Assembly: GCF_000421825.1 (NCBI RefSeq)
Contig: NZ_ATXT01000016.1
Coordinates: forward strand, 124,001 to 188,000
Direction: 5' to 3'
DNA: 64,000 nt
From: Humibacter albus DSM 18994
GTDB lineage: Bacteria > Actinomycetota > Actinomycetes > Actinomycetales > Microbacteriaceae
The translations under genes were made by a program, and so were the position numbers. Under the pieces are notes generated by a model that was not told where the DNA came from, did no database searches, and saw nothing but the letters and a program-made list of their open reading frames with translations. This document shows, piece by piece, positions 15,425 through 24,092 of this stretch (position 1 is its first letter; each line of letters begins with the position of its first letter).

Positions 15425-16785
15425 TGCTCGCCTCCCGGCGTCGAGGTGGATGCGTCGGTGGTGGATGCCGCGGCGCCGGCCGACGTGCCGGGCTCGCGTG
15501 CCTTCGCACTGGCGTCCGCCCTGCGCTTGCGGTCGCGCCGCACGTCGCTGAACTTGCGTGCGACGCGCGCGCCGAGCACGCGCACCAGGTCGGCGGTCGG
15601 CACTGTGCCCGTGGGCATGGTCGCGGTGCGATCGATGGCCGCATTCCCCGTCACCTTCGGCGCCTCGTCGGCCTCGCGGAAGTCGTGGCTGCGGCCGGTC
15701 GCCATCGAGAACAGGCCGCCGAGGGCGTCGACGGCGATATCGGAAGGCACCGTGCCGAGAGTATCGGAGAGCTCGACCGGCCGAGCGGGCGCCGCAACGG
15801 AGAGTAACGAGAGGTCACCGACCACGCGTGCGCCGGACTCCCGGATGTCGGCCGCGTAGCGCTGTCCCAGCTCGACGGCGCGGTCCACGGCCCACGGGGG
15901 CAGCATGATCTTCGGCTCGTCGGGGCCCGGCGTTCGCTCGTCGAGAATGCGGGCCACGGCGCCGAGGCGGATGAGCGGGTGGTAGTGGTTCCAGTCCACC
16001 CTGCGTCCCCGGATCGACGCATTGAACTGCCGCAGCAGCTCCGCCTCGGGCAGCGACATGCCGCGGTTGGCAGCGAACCCGGTGGTGTCCTCGGCGACGA
16101 GCATGCCTGTGGGGAGTCCGAGCATCCCTTCGAAGGCGTCGGAAAGCAGCGCCGGACGCCGTTTGTCCAGGATGACCACTGTCACGTTCTCGGGTCCCGC
16201 CGCCTCCACCCAGCGCTTGACGACTCCGCCCTGATCATTGCGCAGGTGGTAGGACGAGGTGATCTTGGGGTTCGGCTTCTCACCGATGACGGCGTGCAGC
16301 CACTCGTCGAACGTTCCCGCGTAGCCGGTCTTGATGTACTGCTGCCAGGCCGACGGCAGGATCGCGCCGACGGCGCGAAGCGTGACGACGACGTGGGTGC
16401 GCTCGCCGAGCTCGCGGACGAACTGCACTGCCTGCTCGTCCGTCGCCTCCGAGCCGAACTCGTGACTGATGAAGATGCGACGCTCCGCGTCGGCATCGAC
16501 CTCGCGCAGCAGCTCCTCCCAGGCGTCGCGGGGCGGGACGCTCGATCCCTTGCCCGACCAGCCCCAGCGCCTGCCGAGCAGCCCCGACACGGCAGCGCGA
16601 TGGTTCATCGACTTGCCGGGATACCGCACGCCGTGCTCGCGCAGGAGTCTGCGGTTGTCTGCCGCGGCGTTCTGCAACGACGTGGTCCCGGTCTTCGGGA
16701 TGCCGATGTGCAGCAGGCGGGTGCGGGGCGGAAGGAGCAGGTCGGAGGTGGTGGTGTCTTCGGATTCGGCCTCTGCTTCGCTCAC
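15421..16785 (-). CDS. PAPS-dependent sulfotransferase family protein
   Basis: A 454-residue cytoplasmic protein. LLHIGIPKTGTTSLQNA at about 24-41 is the 5'-phosphosulfate-binding loop. HVVVTLRAVGAILPSAWQQYIKTGY (about 145-170) carries the Arg and Ser of the 3'-phosphate-binding region. It should transfer sulfuryl from PAPS to an acceptor, probably a carbohydrate or envelope lipid; the acceptor cannot be read from sequence. The last 80 residues are polar and Ala/Thr-rich. GTG 16785 is the start, with GAAGGAG 5 bases before it. As first gene of the operon with cysD-cysN it ties sulfate activation to sulfation rather than to cysteine synthesis. Confidence 0.82.
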   Translation of the reverse strand: MSEAEAESEDTTTSDLLLPPRTRLLHIGIPKTGTTSLQNAAADNRRLLREHGVRYPGKSMNHRAAVSGLLGRRWGWSGKGSSVPPRDAWEELLREVDADAERRIFISHEFGSEATDEQAVQFVRELGERTHVVVTLRAVGAILPSAWQQYIKTGYAGTFDEWLHAVIGEKPNPKITSSYHLRNDQGGVVKRWVEAAGPENVTVVILDKRRPALLSDAFEGMLGLPTGMLVAEDTTGFAANRGMSLPEAELLRQFNASIRGRRVDWNHYHPLIRLGAVARILDERTPGPDEPKIMLPPWAVDRAVELGQRYAADIRESGARVVGDLSLLSVAAPARPVELSDTLGTVPSDIAVDALGGLFSMATGRSHDFREADEAPKVTGNAAIDRTATMPTGTVPTADLVRVLGARVARKFSDVRRDRKRRADASAKAREPGTSAGAAASTTDASTSTPGGEQ

Positions 16786-17065
16786 GTATGCTCCTTCTCT
16801 GCTGCCCGCAATGAAAGGACTCACAGGATCGCGGGCGGTTCACCATGTTGCTGGGCGCACTGTGGCGAACTCCAAGCAGGCCCTATGCAAACTGTGTGAG
16901 TCTTCATATTTGCAGCTTCCGCATGAATGCGCGCTGCTAGCGTGTCGGTCGGCGGCGTGCTTCGGCTGGCGCGGCACCAGGATGCCGGGACTCGCGCCGC
17001 CCATCACGCGGACTCTTCTCTTCTTCTCGTGCCGCATCGACATCGAGGACTACCCGGGAGGCGAG
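16786..17065. promoter_or_regulatory. Divergent promoter region of the sulfation block
   Basis: 280 bp separate the sulfotransferase-cysDN operon from the permease/APS-kinase operon. The AT-richer stretch near 16890-16915 (CTATGCAAACTG, CATATTTGC) probably holds the promoters for one or both directions. I cannot assign exact boxes. Confidence 0.4.
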
Positions 17066-18058
17066 ATGGACTGGTTCAGCCTCCCGCTCGCCGTCGCCGG
17101 GCTCTTCGTCGGCGGCGTCGTCGGGCTGACCGGAATGGGCGGCGGCGCGCTCATGACCCCCGTGCTCGTGCTGTTCTTCGGCGTCGACACGGTGGCGGCC
17201 ATCTCCAGCGATCTGCTCGTGAGCCTGATCATGAAGCCGTTCGGCGCAATCCCGCACGTGCGCAAGCGAACCGTGCGCTGGTCGCTCGTCGGATGGCTCG
17301 CCCTGGGAAGCGTTCCTGCGGCGTTCGCCGGCGTGGCCGTTCTCGCGCTCGCCAAGCCCGCGGCATCCTTCGAGAGCGTCCTGACCATCGCACTCGGCAT
17401 CGCTCTGTTGATCTCGGCGACCACACTGTGCGTGCGCATCTGGCGCGGCATGACGAATCGGCACACGGCGCTCGGCGAAGGCGCGGCCGGACACGTGGAT
17501 GCCCCGGACATCCGCATCCGCCCGCTTCCGACGGTGTTGCTCGGCATCGTCGGCGGGTTCATGGTGGGCATCACGTCGGTCGGCGCCGGATCGGTGATCG
17601 TCGTCGCGCTCCTGCTGATGTACCCGAGTATCAAGGCGTCGCAGCTGGTCGGCACCGACCTGGTGCAGGCGATCCCGCTCGTCGGATCGGCTGTGCTCGC
17701 GCACGCCGTGTTCGGCGACATCCATCTCGGATTGACAGCGGGTCTGCTCATCGGCGCGATACCGGGAGCGGTGCTCGGCGCCATGCTCTCCAGCACGATT
17801 CCAGGCGGGCTGGTGCGGCGCATCCTCGCCGTTCTCCTCGCCGCGTCCGGCCTCGCGATGCTGGGCGTTCCGACGCCGTGGCTCGTCGCGGTCGCGATCG
17901 CGATGGTCGTGGCCGGAGCCGTCGCGTGGCTCGTGCTACGGCGGCGCACCCCGCCAGCGCTCGATGCCGGCGGGTCACGTGATGCTCACGACGCACCGGC
18001 TCAGAAGACTCGCGGACTGCCCGCGGCCGGCGGCGCGACCCCGGGTGGTGGAACATGA
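17066..18058 (+). CDS. TSUP (TauE/SafE) family anion permease
   Basis: A 330-residue membrane protein with about eight helices. The two repeat motifs of the family are visible: VVGLTGMGGGALMTPVLVLFF near residues 18-38 and VGITSVGAGSVIVVALLLMYP near 160-180. Members move sulfite, sulfonates, sulfate or related anions. Position suggests sulfate or sulfite here: it is divergent to sulfotransferase-cysDN and its stop overlaps the start of the APS-kinase gene (ATGA). ATG 17066 has GGGAGG five bases upstream; the longer open frame from 16469 runs antisense to the sulfotransferase and is spurious. The C-terminal 35 residues are polar and disordered. Confidence 0.88.
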   Translation: MDWFSLPLAVAGLFVGGVVGLTGMGGGALMTPVLVLFFGVDTVAAISSDLLVSLIMKPFGAIPHVRKRTVRWSLVGWLALGSVPAAFAGVAVLALAKPAASFESVLTIALGIALLISATTLCVRIWRGMTNRHTALGEGAAGHVDAPDIRIRPLPTVLLGIVGGFMVGITSVGAGSVIVVALLLMYPSIKASQLVGTDLVQAIPLVGSAVLAHAVFGDIHLGLTAGLLIGAIPGAVLGAMLSSTIPGGLVRRILAVLLAASGLAMLGVPTPWLVAVAIAMVVAGAVAWLVLRRRTPPALDAGGSRDAHDAPAQKTRGLPAAGGATPGGGT

Positions 18059-19482
18059 CGACGAACGACATCGACTGGGCACAGATCGCGGCGCTGCCGA
18101 CGCTGACCATCGACGGGAGCGATCTCGACCGGCTCGAGCTCGCGCTCGGCACCTCGGGCTGCCGGCTGCGGCTCTCCGTGCCGTCCAACGATACCCACGG
18201 GAGCGACCTTCCGCCCGTGACGCACGACGTCGTGCTCGTCGACAGGCAGGCCACCCCGCTCGCTCAGCTTCCCGGATCCCGTCGTGGCAGCGCCGCCGCA
18301 CCCCTCGCGCTCCGGCCTCGCGGCGGGGGGCACACGGCCGAGTGGGATGAGGGAGTGCGGATGTCCGCAGCGGCTTCGCGCGCGCGCCTCGCCGATCTCG
18401 GTGCGAGCCGCGTCGTGGGCGTGGCGTTCGAGCGGCTGCCCACGCGTGCCGACGTGGACTTCTTGAGCGAACAGCTTCGGCGCGAGGACACCGTCGTGCT
18501 CGTCGCGGCGCTGGTCGGAGCCCGCGACCACCGGGTCCTGCGCGGCGAGTCACGCGCGCACGACGAGCGCCACGAGCACGACGGCCTCCGCGTGGGTGCG
18601 GCCGGGCTGACACGCGCGGTGAGCGGACTGGCGGACGAGTTGCGGGCGCAGTCGCGGTCGGACCGCGTCGTGACGATCGCGCTGCCGTGGTCGCGGCATC
18701 CGTCGCCCGGTCTGCTCGAACTGCAGGGCGAGGGTCTCGGCTCCGACGTGCTCCTCGATCGCCTCCTGCGCGCCTACGGCGCCACGCAGACCGTGCCACC
18801 ACGACCCGCTGACGACGCCGAGCGGCTCCTGGCCGAGGCTGCGGAGCGCTGGCGGAACGAGGTCGAACGGGCGCTGCCGCCGGCCAGCGCCCACGAGCTC
18901 CACCGCCGCCGCAGTCGGCCGCATGACGTGCTGCCCGGCGCCGTGATCCTCTTCACCGGGCTCTCGGGATCCGGCAAGTCGACACTCGCACAGGCGACGG
19001 CCACCGCGTTGAGGGAGCGTGGCGAGCGCACCACCGTGCTCGACGGCGACGACATGCGCCGGCATCTGTCGTCCGAGCTCGGCTTCGACCAGCGATCGCG
19101 CTCCCTGAATGTGCAGCGCATCGGCTGGGTGGCCGCGCTGGCGGCGTCGCACGGCGGGGTGGCACTGGCCGCTCCGATCGCGCCGTTCGCGGCGGACCGG
19201 GCCGAAGTGCGCACGATGGCCGAGGCATCCGGCGCCTTCCTGCTCGTCTACGTATCGACGCCGCTGGAGGAATGCGCGCGGCGCGACCGCAAAGGTCTCT
19301 ACGCTCGCGCGATGGCGGGCGAGATCCCCGAGTTCACGGGGGTCTCGAGTCCCTACGAGGTGCCGGATGACGCCGACGTCGTCGTCGACACCAGTACGGA
19401 GCCGATCGAGGAGTCTCTGGAACGCGTGCTGGCGGCGCTCGAGCGCACACGGGCATCCGGGGCGCACCCGCACGACGCGTAG
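18055..19482 (+). CDS. cysC: Adenylyl-sulfate kinase with a degenerate ATP-sulfurylase-like N-terminus
   Basis: A 475-residue protein. Residues about 290-470 are an APS kinase: GLSGSGKS (P-loop, 302-309), LDGDDMRRHLSSELGF, RSLNVQRIGWVAALAASHG, APFAADRAEVR and RDRKGLYARAMAGEIPEFTGVSSPYE. It phosphorylates APS to PAPS. The first 290 residues are divergent. VVLVDRQATPLAQL and RLPTRADVDFL recall the PUA-like and catalytic regions of fungal/bacterial Sat-type ATP sulfurylase, but the HxxH and QxRN-type motifs are not evident, so this part is probably non-catalytic. It completes the local set for making PAPS. Translationally coupled to the permease. Confidence 0.85.
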   Translation: MTTNDIDWAQIAALPTLTIDGSDLDRLELALGTSGCRLRLSVPSNDTHGSDLPPVTHDVVLVDRQATPLAQLPGSRRGSAAAPLALRPRGGGHTAEWDEGVRMSAAASRARLADLGASRVVGVAFERLPTRADVDFLSEQLRREDTVVLVAALVGARDHRVLRGESRAHDERHEHDGLRVGAAGLTRAVSGLADELRAQSRSDRVVTIALPWSRHPSPGLLELQGEGLGSDVLLDRLLRAYGATQTVPPRPADDAERLLAEAAERWRNEVERALPPASAHELHRRRSRPHDVLPGAVILFTGLSGSGKSTLAQATATALRERGERTTVLDGDDMRRHLSSELGFDQRSRSLNVQRIGWVAALAASHGGVALAAPIAPFAADRAEVRTMAEASGAFLLVYVSTPLEECARRDRKGLYARAMAGEIPEFTGVSSPYEVPDDADVVVDTSTEPIEESLERVLAALERTRASGAHPHDA

Positions 19483-19544
19483 AATCGAGGAGCCGAGAAC
19501 ACTGCGCGAGCCTGCCTCGCACGACACACGAGAGAGAGCATCCG

Positions 19545-19802
19545 GTGCCCACCATCGTTGTAGACGTCATGCCGAAGGCCGAGCTCCTCGACCCGCAGGG
19601 CAAGGCCATCGCCGGTGCCCTGGCCCGCACCGGGCGCGGCACGTTCGACGTGCGCGCCGGCAAGCGGTTCGAGCTGACCACGGATGCCACGGTCACCGAT
19701 GAGCTGATCGCCACCGTTCGCGAGATCGCGGAGGACGTGCTGTCGAACGGCGTGATCGAAGACGTCGTCGCTGTGCATGTCGTCGAGAACGCGGTGGCCT
19801 GA
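19545..19802 (+). CDS. purS: FGAM synthase subunit PurS
   Basis: An 85-residue protein with the PurS pattern: [17 protein letters not shown], then the helix and [13 protein letters not shown] and a C-terminal helix [14 protein letters not shown]. It bridges PurQ and PurL in the three-part formylglycinamidine ribonucleotide synthase. Its stop overlaps the purQ start (TGATG). The GTG start has a GAGAGAG purine run upstream. purL follows only 3.6 kb later. Confidence 0.95.
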   Translation: MPTIVVDVMPKAELLDPQGKAIAGALARTGRGTFDVRAGKRFELTTDATVTDELIATVREIAEDVLSNGVIEDVVAVHVVENAVA

Positions 19803-20497
19803 TGCGCATCGGCGTCATCACATTTCCGGGCTCGCTGGATGACCGGGACGCCCGGCGCGCGGTACGCGCGGCCGGCGCAGAGGCGGTCGCGCTCTGGCAC
19901 GGCGACCACGACCTGAACGGGGTCGACGCGCTCGTGCTGCCCGGCGGCTTCAGCTACGGCGATTACCTGCGCTGCGGCGCGATCGCGAGCCTGTCACCGA
20001 TCATGAACGAAGTCGTCGACGCGGCGAACAAGGGGATGCCGGTGCTCGGCATCTGCAACGGCTTCCAGATGCTGACCGAGGCGCGTCTGCTGCCCGGCGG
20101 ACTGATCCGCAACGACCACGGCACGTTCATCCGCCGCGACCAGACGCTGCGGGTCGAGAGCACCGGCACGGCGTGGACGAACGGGTTCGAGGCGGGCCAG
20201 GAGATCGTCATCCCGCTGAAGAACGGCGAGGGCGAGTACGTGGCCTCCGCAGAAACCATCGCGCGGCTCGAGGGCGAGGGCAGGGTGGTGTTCCGCTATG
20301 TCGGTGTGAACCCGAACGGGTCGCTCAACGACATCGCGGGCGTCACGAACGAGCGGGGCAACGTCGTCGGGCTCATGCCGCACCCCGAGCACGCGACCGA
20401 GCCCGGCTTCGGACCCGACACGAGCGCCGCGATGCGTTCCGGCGTCGACGGGCTCACGTTCTTCACGTCGGCGCTCACGGCGCTGGCTGCGGCCTGA
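19802..20497 (+). CDS. purQ: FGAM synthase glutaminase subunit PurQ
   Basis: A 231-residue class I glutaminase that supplies ammonia to Pur[18 protein letters not shown], the nucleophile elbow [11 protein letters not shown] (Cys near residue 86) and the catalytic His/Glu pair in [12 protein letters not shown] are all present. The length is normal for the small-subunit type. It is coupled to purS. The sequence ends close before the small membrane protein at 20534, so the purine transcript may stop or run through. Confidence 0.97.
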   Translation: MRIGVITFPGSLDDRDARRAVRAAGAEAVALWHGDHDLNGVDALVLPGGFSYGDYLRCGAIASLSPIMNEVVDAANKGMPVLGICNGFQMLTEARLLPGGLIRNDHGTFIRRDQTLRVESTGTAWTNGFEAGQEIVIPLKNGEGEYVASAETIARLEGEGRVVFRYVGVNPNGSLNDIAGVTNERGNVVGLMPHPEHATEPGFGPDTSAAMRSGVDGLTFFTSALTALAAA

Positions 20498-20533
20498 GCC
20501 CTCTCCCGTGCACCACGGGCAGGACTCGCTGAG

Positions 20534-21040
20534 ATGATCCGATCGTTCCTCGAGCGGTTCGAGCCGCTGTTCCGCCGCCTCGACCGGATCGCCGGGGGAC
20601 GTCAGCACGCAGTCCGGGCCGCTGCCGACTCGATGGGACATCCCCGTACGAGGCGCGCGTTCGTGGCCATCACGTGGCTCCTCGTGCTCGAGTTCGCCAT
20701 CGGGATCGCGGCCGTGGTGGTGGCGCTCGTGCTGGCGACCGGTGGCATCCCCGTCGAATGGCCGGTGTGGATGCGCACCGTCGTCGTTCTCGGCATGACC
20801 GCCACGCTCTTCTACTTCGCGTGGCGCGCCTCGCTCGGCTACTACTGGGGCTATTCGCGGCTGCGACTGTTCAGCAAGATCTTCCCGGTGATCACGCTCG
20901 TGCTCGCCGCGATTCCCGGGCTGTACCCGGTGTGGATGGTCACGGAGCAGATCGTCTTCAGCCTCATCCTGATCGGCGTGGCCGACTATCTCGACTCGGA
21001 CCACATGCGCTCGGTGTTCCCGAGGCCGCAGCGCGGCTGA
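20534..21040 (+). CDS. Small polytopic membrane protein, function unknown
   Basis: A 168-residue protein with an amphipathic N-terminal region (LERFEPLFRRLDRIAGGRQHAVRAAADS) and three or four hydrophobic helices at about 42-70, 78-97 and 112-145. The short polar tail is DSDHMRSVFPRPQRG. I recognise no family motif. It lies 36 bp after purQ on the same strand, so it may be co-transcribed. Confidence 0.55.
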   Translation: MIRSFLERFEPLFRRLDRIAGGRQHAVRAAADSMGHPRTRRAFVAITWLLVLEFAIGIAAVVVALVLATGGIPVEWPVWMRTVVVLGMTATLFYFAWRASLGYYWGYSRLRLFSKIFPVITLVLAAIPGLYPVWMVTEQIVFSLILIGVADYLDSDHMRSVFPRPQRG

Positions 21041-21223
21041 GCCGAGCGAAGCATGTCCGAGCGTGTCCGACGGCCGTTCGATGCCCCTTGCGCCCGCCCG
21101 TACCGCACTCGTCGCCCCCATCGGCGAGGGATGCCGATTCTCCCCATTTCGACCGAATCCCGGCGTTGCGTCGGCTTGGCCATGGACGATGAGAGGAGTT
21201 CGGCCGAGAATGAGGAGATGGTC

Positions 21224-21451
21224 GTGACCGAAGCCCAGACGTGGACGATGATCGGTGTGTTCAGCGCCGCTTTCCTCGGCATGCTCACGATCGTGTCGAC
21301 ATTGTTCGTGCATGTGGTGCGCAGTGAAGTCGGCCGGCTGGACGCCACGTTCGATGCCAAGCTCGGACACGTGGAGCAGCGGATGGATTCGCTGGATCGC
21401 GACATCCAAGCGCTCATGCGGCACACGTTCGGCATCGACCGCGGCGAATAG
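21224..21451 (+). CDS. Small membrane-anchored coiled-coil protein
   Basis: A 75-residue protein: one N-terminal hydrophobic helix (about 8-30) and then a charged amphipathic segment with heptad-like spacing (SEVGRLDATFDAKLGHVEQRMDSLDRDIQAL). The frame is open further upstream, but GAGGAG lies six bases before GTG 21224, which places the start right before the membrane helix. It has the same design as the partial gene at the left edge of the window. Function unknown. Confidence 0.6.
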   Translation: MTEAQTWTMIGVFSAAFLGMLTIVSTLFVHVVRSEVGRLDATFDAKLGHVEQRMDSLDRDIQALMRHTFGIDRGE

Positions 21452-21468
21452 ATCGAGTCGTCCGCGGT

Positions 21469-22755
21469 TCAGTCCCTCCGCTGCCGCACTGGACCGCCCT
21501 GCCCGGGCTCGGCGGCCACTTCGTGATCCGTAGCGGCGTCCGCGCCGCGATCTGCGGCAGAACCAACACCGGATCGGTCCGCGGCTTCCGGGTCGGGCTC
21601 GATCGTCGGGATCGAGTCGGTGAACTGCGACGCGCGCTGCTCGGCGTCGCTGCTGCCGCTGAACAGCGTGTCGCCGGAGACGGCGCGGGAGCGCTGTGAG
21701 GCATCCATTCCGCCGGCCTGGACGAGCTCTACGCGCTGACGAGGCAGCCCTGAAGTGCCCTCGCGCTGCGTCCAGGAGACGAGGTTCTCGCGAACGTAAC
21801 AGCGTAGGTCGAAGAGGGTCGGGGCATCCTTCGCCGTCACGAGAACGCGCACATGAACGAACCCGCCGATCGCGTCGGTCACCTGCAGCACCGATGTGCG
21901 CTTGTCCCACAGGTCGGTCTTGCCCAGCACGCGGTCGAGCTCCTTGCGCATGCCGTCGGGCGACACCCGCCAGTCGAGGTCGAACTCCACCGCACCGAGC
22001 AGTTCGCTGTGCTGACGGGTCCAGTTCTCGAACGGCTGCGTGGTGAAGAACGTGGAGGGCAGCACCATGCGTCGGTCGTCCCAGATGTGCACGACGACAT
22101 ACGTGAGCGTGAGCTCCTCGATGCGGCCCCACTCGTTGTTGACGACCACGACATCGTCGAGCCGGATGGCCCCGCTGAAGGCGAGCTGCATGCCCGCGAA
22201 CAGATTCGCCAGCGACGATTGCGCCGCGATGCCGGCGATCACGCCGATGATGCCCGCGGACGCGAGGATGCTCGCTCCCGCCGCCCGCGCGCCGGGGAAC
22301 GTGAGCAGGATGGCGCCGAGCGCGACCACGACGGCGGCCACGATCGTCAGGCGCCGGATGATCAGCACCTGCGTTCGCACGCGCCGCGCGTACCGGTTGT
22401 CGGGGACGTCGAGCCGATACCTCGCGAGACCGAGATCTTCGAAGAAGATCACCAGGGCCGCCGCGAACCAAGCACCGAGCGCGATCGTGACGATCAGGAA
22501 GACGTGGTTGGCCGCGCTGATGATCGCACTCGGCACGTCGCGCGGCATCGTGAGCGTCACTGCGATCCAGACCAGAACATCGAGCACGAGCAGGCGGAAC
22601 GGGATCCGCGCGTGGGAGGCGAGCATCCTCGCCCATTCCTTGCGCCGGGCGATGGCCCGCACGATGACGGCGATCACCGCGGCCACGACGACGGCGGCCA
22701 CGATGGCGATGAGACAGGCGATGGCGAGCGGGAGCCACCCGTGCAGGTCGGCCAT
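21469..22755 (-). CDS. MscS-family mechanosensitive channel
   Basis: A 428-residue membrane protein. There are three or four N-terminal helices (about 8-30, 50-68, 80-105, 125-150) and the pore-lining TM3-like helix GASILASAGIIGVIAGIAAQSSLANLFAGMQLAFSGAI, rich in Gly/Ala as in MscS. The MscS beta domain follows with IRLDDVVVVNNEWGRIEELTLTYVVVHIWDDRRMVLPSTFFTTQPFENW. The C-terminal 75 residues are an acidic disordered tail. It should open under membrane tension during osmotic downshock. ATG 22755 is the start; GAGCCT lies 7 bases upstream, near the leaderless pattern. Confidence 0.92.
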   Translation of the reverse strand: MADLHGWLPLAIACLIAIVAAVVVAAVIAVIVRAIARRKEWARMLASHARIPFRLLVLDVLVWIAVTLTMPRDVPSAIISAANHVFLIVTIALGAWFAAALVIFFEDLGLARYRLDVPDNRYARRVRTQVLIIRRLTIVAAVVVALGAILLTFPGARAAGASILASAGIIGVIAGIAAQSSLANLFAGMQLAFSGAIRLDDVVVVNNEWGRIEELTLTYVVVHIWDDRRMVLPSTFFTTQPFENWTRQHSELLGAVEFDLDWRVSPDGMRKELDRVLGKTDLWDKRTSVLQVTDAIGGFVHVRVLVTAKDAPTLFDLRCYVRENLVSWTQREGTSGLPRQRVELVQAGGMDASQRSRAVSGDTLFSGSSDAEQRASQFTDSIPTIEPDPEAADRSGVGSAADRGADAATDHEVAAEPGQGGPVRQRRD

Positions 22756-22871
22756 GGGTTCCAGGCTCGTTCGCCCGCGCACGCGCCGCAAGAGGCGGCG
22801 ACGGGGTTGACAGCGGCACGGCCCGCGATGGCAGGCATCCCGGCCGCTCCCAGAGTGGATGCGGGCTCGCG

Positions 22872-23402
22872 CTAGCGACGAAGCGCGGCGGGCCGTGGCA
22901 TCCCGAGGTCCTCGATCAGGTCGCCCAGGGCTCGGTCGAGCTCGGCACCGGCCTGCGTCACCTTGTTGATGCCGAACCCCCGCAGTTGCAGGCTCGGCAC
23001 GTCGAAGCTCAGGGTGGTGCCCGCGGCGGCCGACGCGTGAGCCTCCACGCGGATCGGGGAGTAGAGCATCGCGCCGGGATCGTGCCGGCACAGACGGGCC
23101 GCGATGCCGTGATCGACGATCATCCACACCGTGCTCGGCACCGGGTTGCCGGCATACCGCATGAGCTCGGACGGCAGGGATGTCCACACCCGCACGAATC
23201 CGCTCGGCGCCTCCCAGCGCAGGCCGCGCACGAAGCCGGCCCAGTCGCCGTCCTCGGCGAGGCGAGCCGCGGCATCCGCTTCGGTCAGCTCCGGCACCGC
23301 CTGCTCGAACGCCGCAACCAACGACTCGAACCGTGCGTTCGTCTGCAGGCTCACCCGTTTCGCCGAGTACTCGGCGGTCGTCTCGCTGACGTCGTAACTC
23401 AC
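22872..23402 (-). CDS. DUF302-type domain protein
   Basis: A 176-residue soluble protein that starts with MSYDVSETTAEYSAKRVSLQT. The central part (FESLVAAFEQAVPEL ... YAGNPVPSTVWMIVDHGIAARLCRHDPGAMLYSPIRVEAHASAAAGTTLSFDVPS) fits the DUF302 fold, a small alpha/beta domain with a probable ligand pocket of unknown nature. GTG 23402 is chosen because GAGGAT stands 6 bases upstream and the longer frame adds implausible sequence. Function unknown. Confidence 0.6.
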   Translation of the reverse strand: MSYDVSETTAEYSAKRVSLQTNARFESLVAAFEQAVPELTEADAAARLAEDGDWAGFVRGLRWEAPSGFVRVWTSLPSELMRYAGNPVPSTVWMIVDHGIAARLCRHDPGAMLYSPIRVEAHASAAAGTTLSFDVPSLQLRGFGINKVTQAGAELDRALGDLIEDLGMPRPAALRR

Positions 23403-23578
23403 GGCACCATCCTCGCAGCGCGGGCTTGGTGCGGGTTCCAGCGGGGTCGCGACGTGAGGGCATCCCTCCCGACTCGGGGAACCGTACGTTCGGGAGGAAC
23501 CGTTCCGAGCGTACGGAGATGGCGGCATGCGACGCATCCCCCGGTGACAATCCTCCAGCGGCCGTAGAGGATGGGATC

Positions 23579-23908
23579 ATGCCCGAACATGAGGACCCAG
23601 GCGCAGGCACAGGCACAGGCATCGGCACAGGCATCCCCGAGGTGGGAGCACTCGCGATCAACGTGGCCGTGCCGCCGGAGTTGCGCTGGCGGGACGTGCG
23701 TCGAGACCAGGAGTTCGAGCTCGAGAGCATCACGATTCGGCTTCTGCCGGACGGCGGACTCGCGGCGAAAGCGTACGGCCGACCGGTGACCGGCGGGCGA
23801 GGCGCCTACGTCTCGTTCCGAGTGCCCGAGCGTCCAGAACTCGTGCAGCTGATCCATCGGGCGGCGGATCGCGCAGCGGAGCTGTGGGCTGCCCACGGAA
23901 CGCTGTAG
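23579..23908 (+). CDS. Conserved hypothetical protein with GT repeat
   Basis: A 109-residue protein with a Gly-Thr repeat near the N-terminus (GAGTGTGIGTGIP, from a CAGGCA-type DNA repeat) and a compact beta-rich region: RWRDVRRDQEFELESITIRLLPDGGLAAKAYGRPVTGGRGAYVSFRVPERPELV. A C-terminal helix (LIHRAADRAAELWAAHG) follows. Start ATG 23579 is supported by GAGGAT six bases upstream. No function recognised. It lies 177 bp from the divergent DUF302 gene. Confidence 0.5.
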   Translation: MPEHEDPGAGTGTGIGTGIPEVGALAINVAVPPELRWRDVRRDQEFELESITIRLLPDGGLAAKAYGRPVTGGRGAYVSFRVPERPELVQLIHRAADRAAELWAAHGTL

Positions 23909-23910
23909 GC

Positions 23911-23961
23911 GAGTAGCGACCGGGAGCGAGTAGCGACCGGGAGCGAGTAGCGACCGGGCAT
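23911..23961. repeat. 17-bp tandem repeat, three copies
   Basis: GAGTAGCGACCGGGAGC is repeated at 23911, 23928 and (last bases changed) 23945, directly after the upstream stop codon and about 130 bp before purL. Confidence 0.85.
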
Positions 23962-24092
23962 GGACCCCGTCTCGGGCTCGAGCTCCTCTCAGCCAGCGGC
24001 CCGGCCCCCGGTAGACTGAGGACGTTCTGCGCCCCGTCTGCGCCCCGCTCGCGCCCCGTCCGCGCACGCCACCCACGCAAGGAGTCCGCCGC

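Noticed and set aside
19994-22819. 941-codon minus-strand frame
   Set aside because: It runs through purQ and the MscS gene in the wrong frame. The real minus-strand gene here is the MscS channel.
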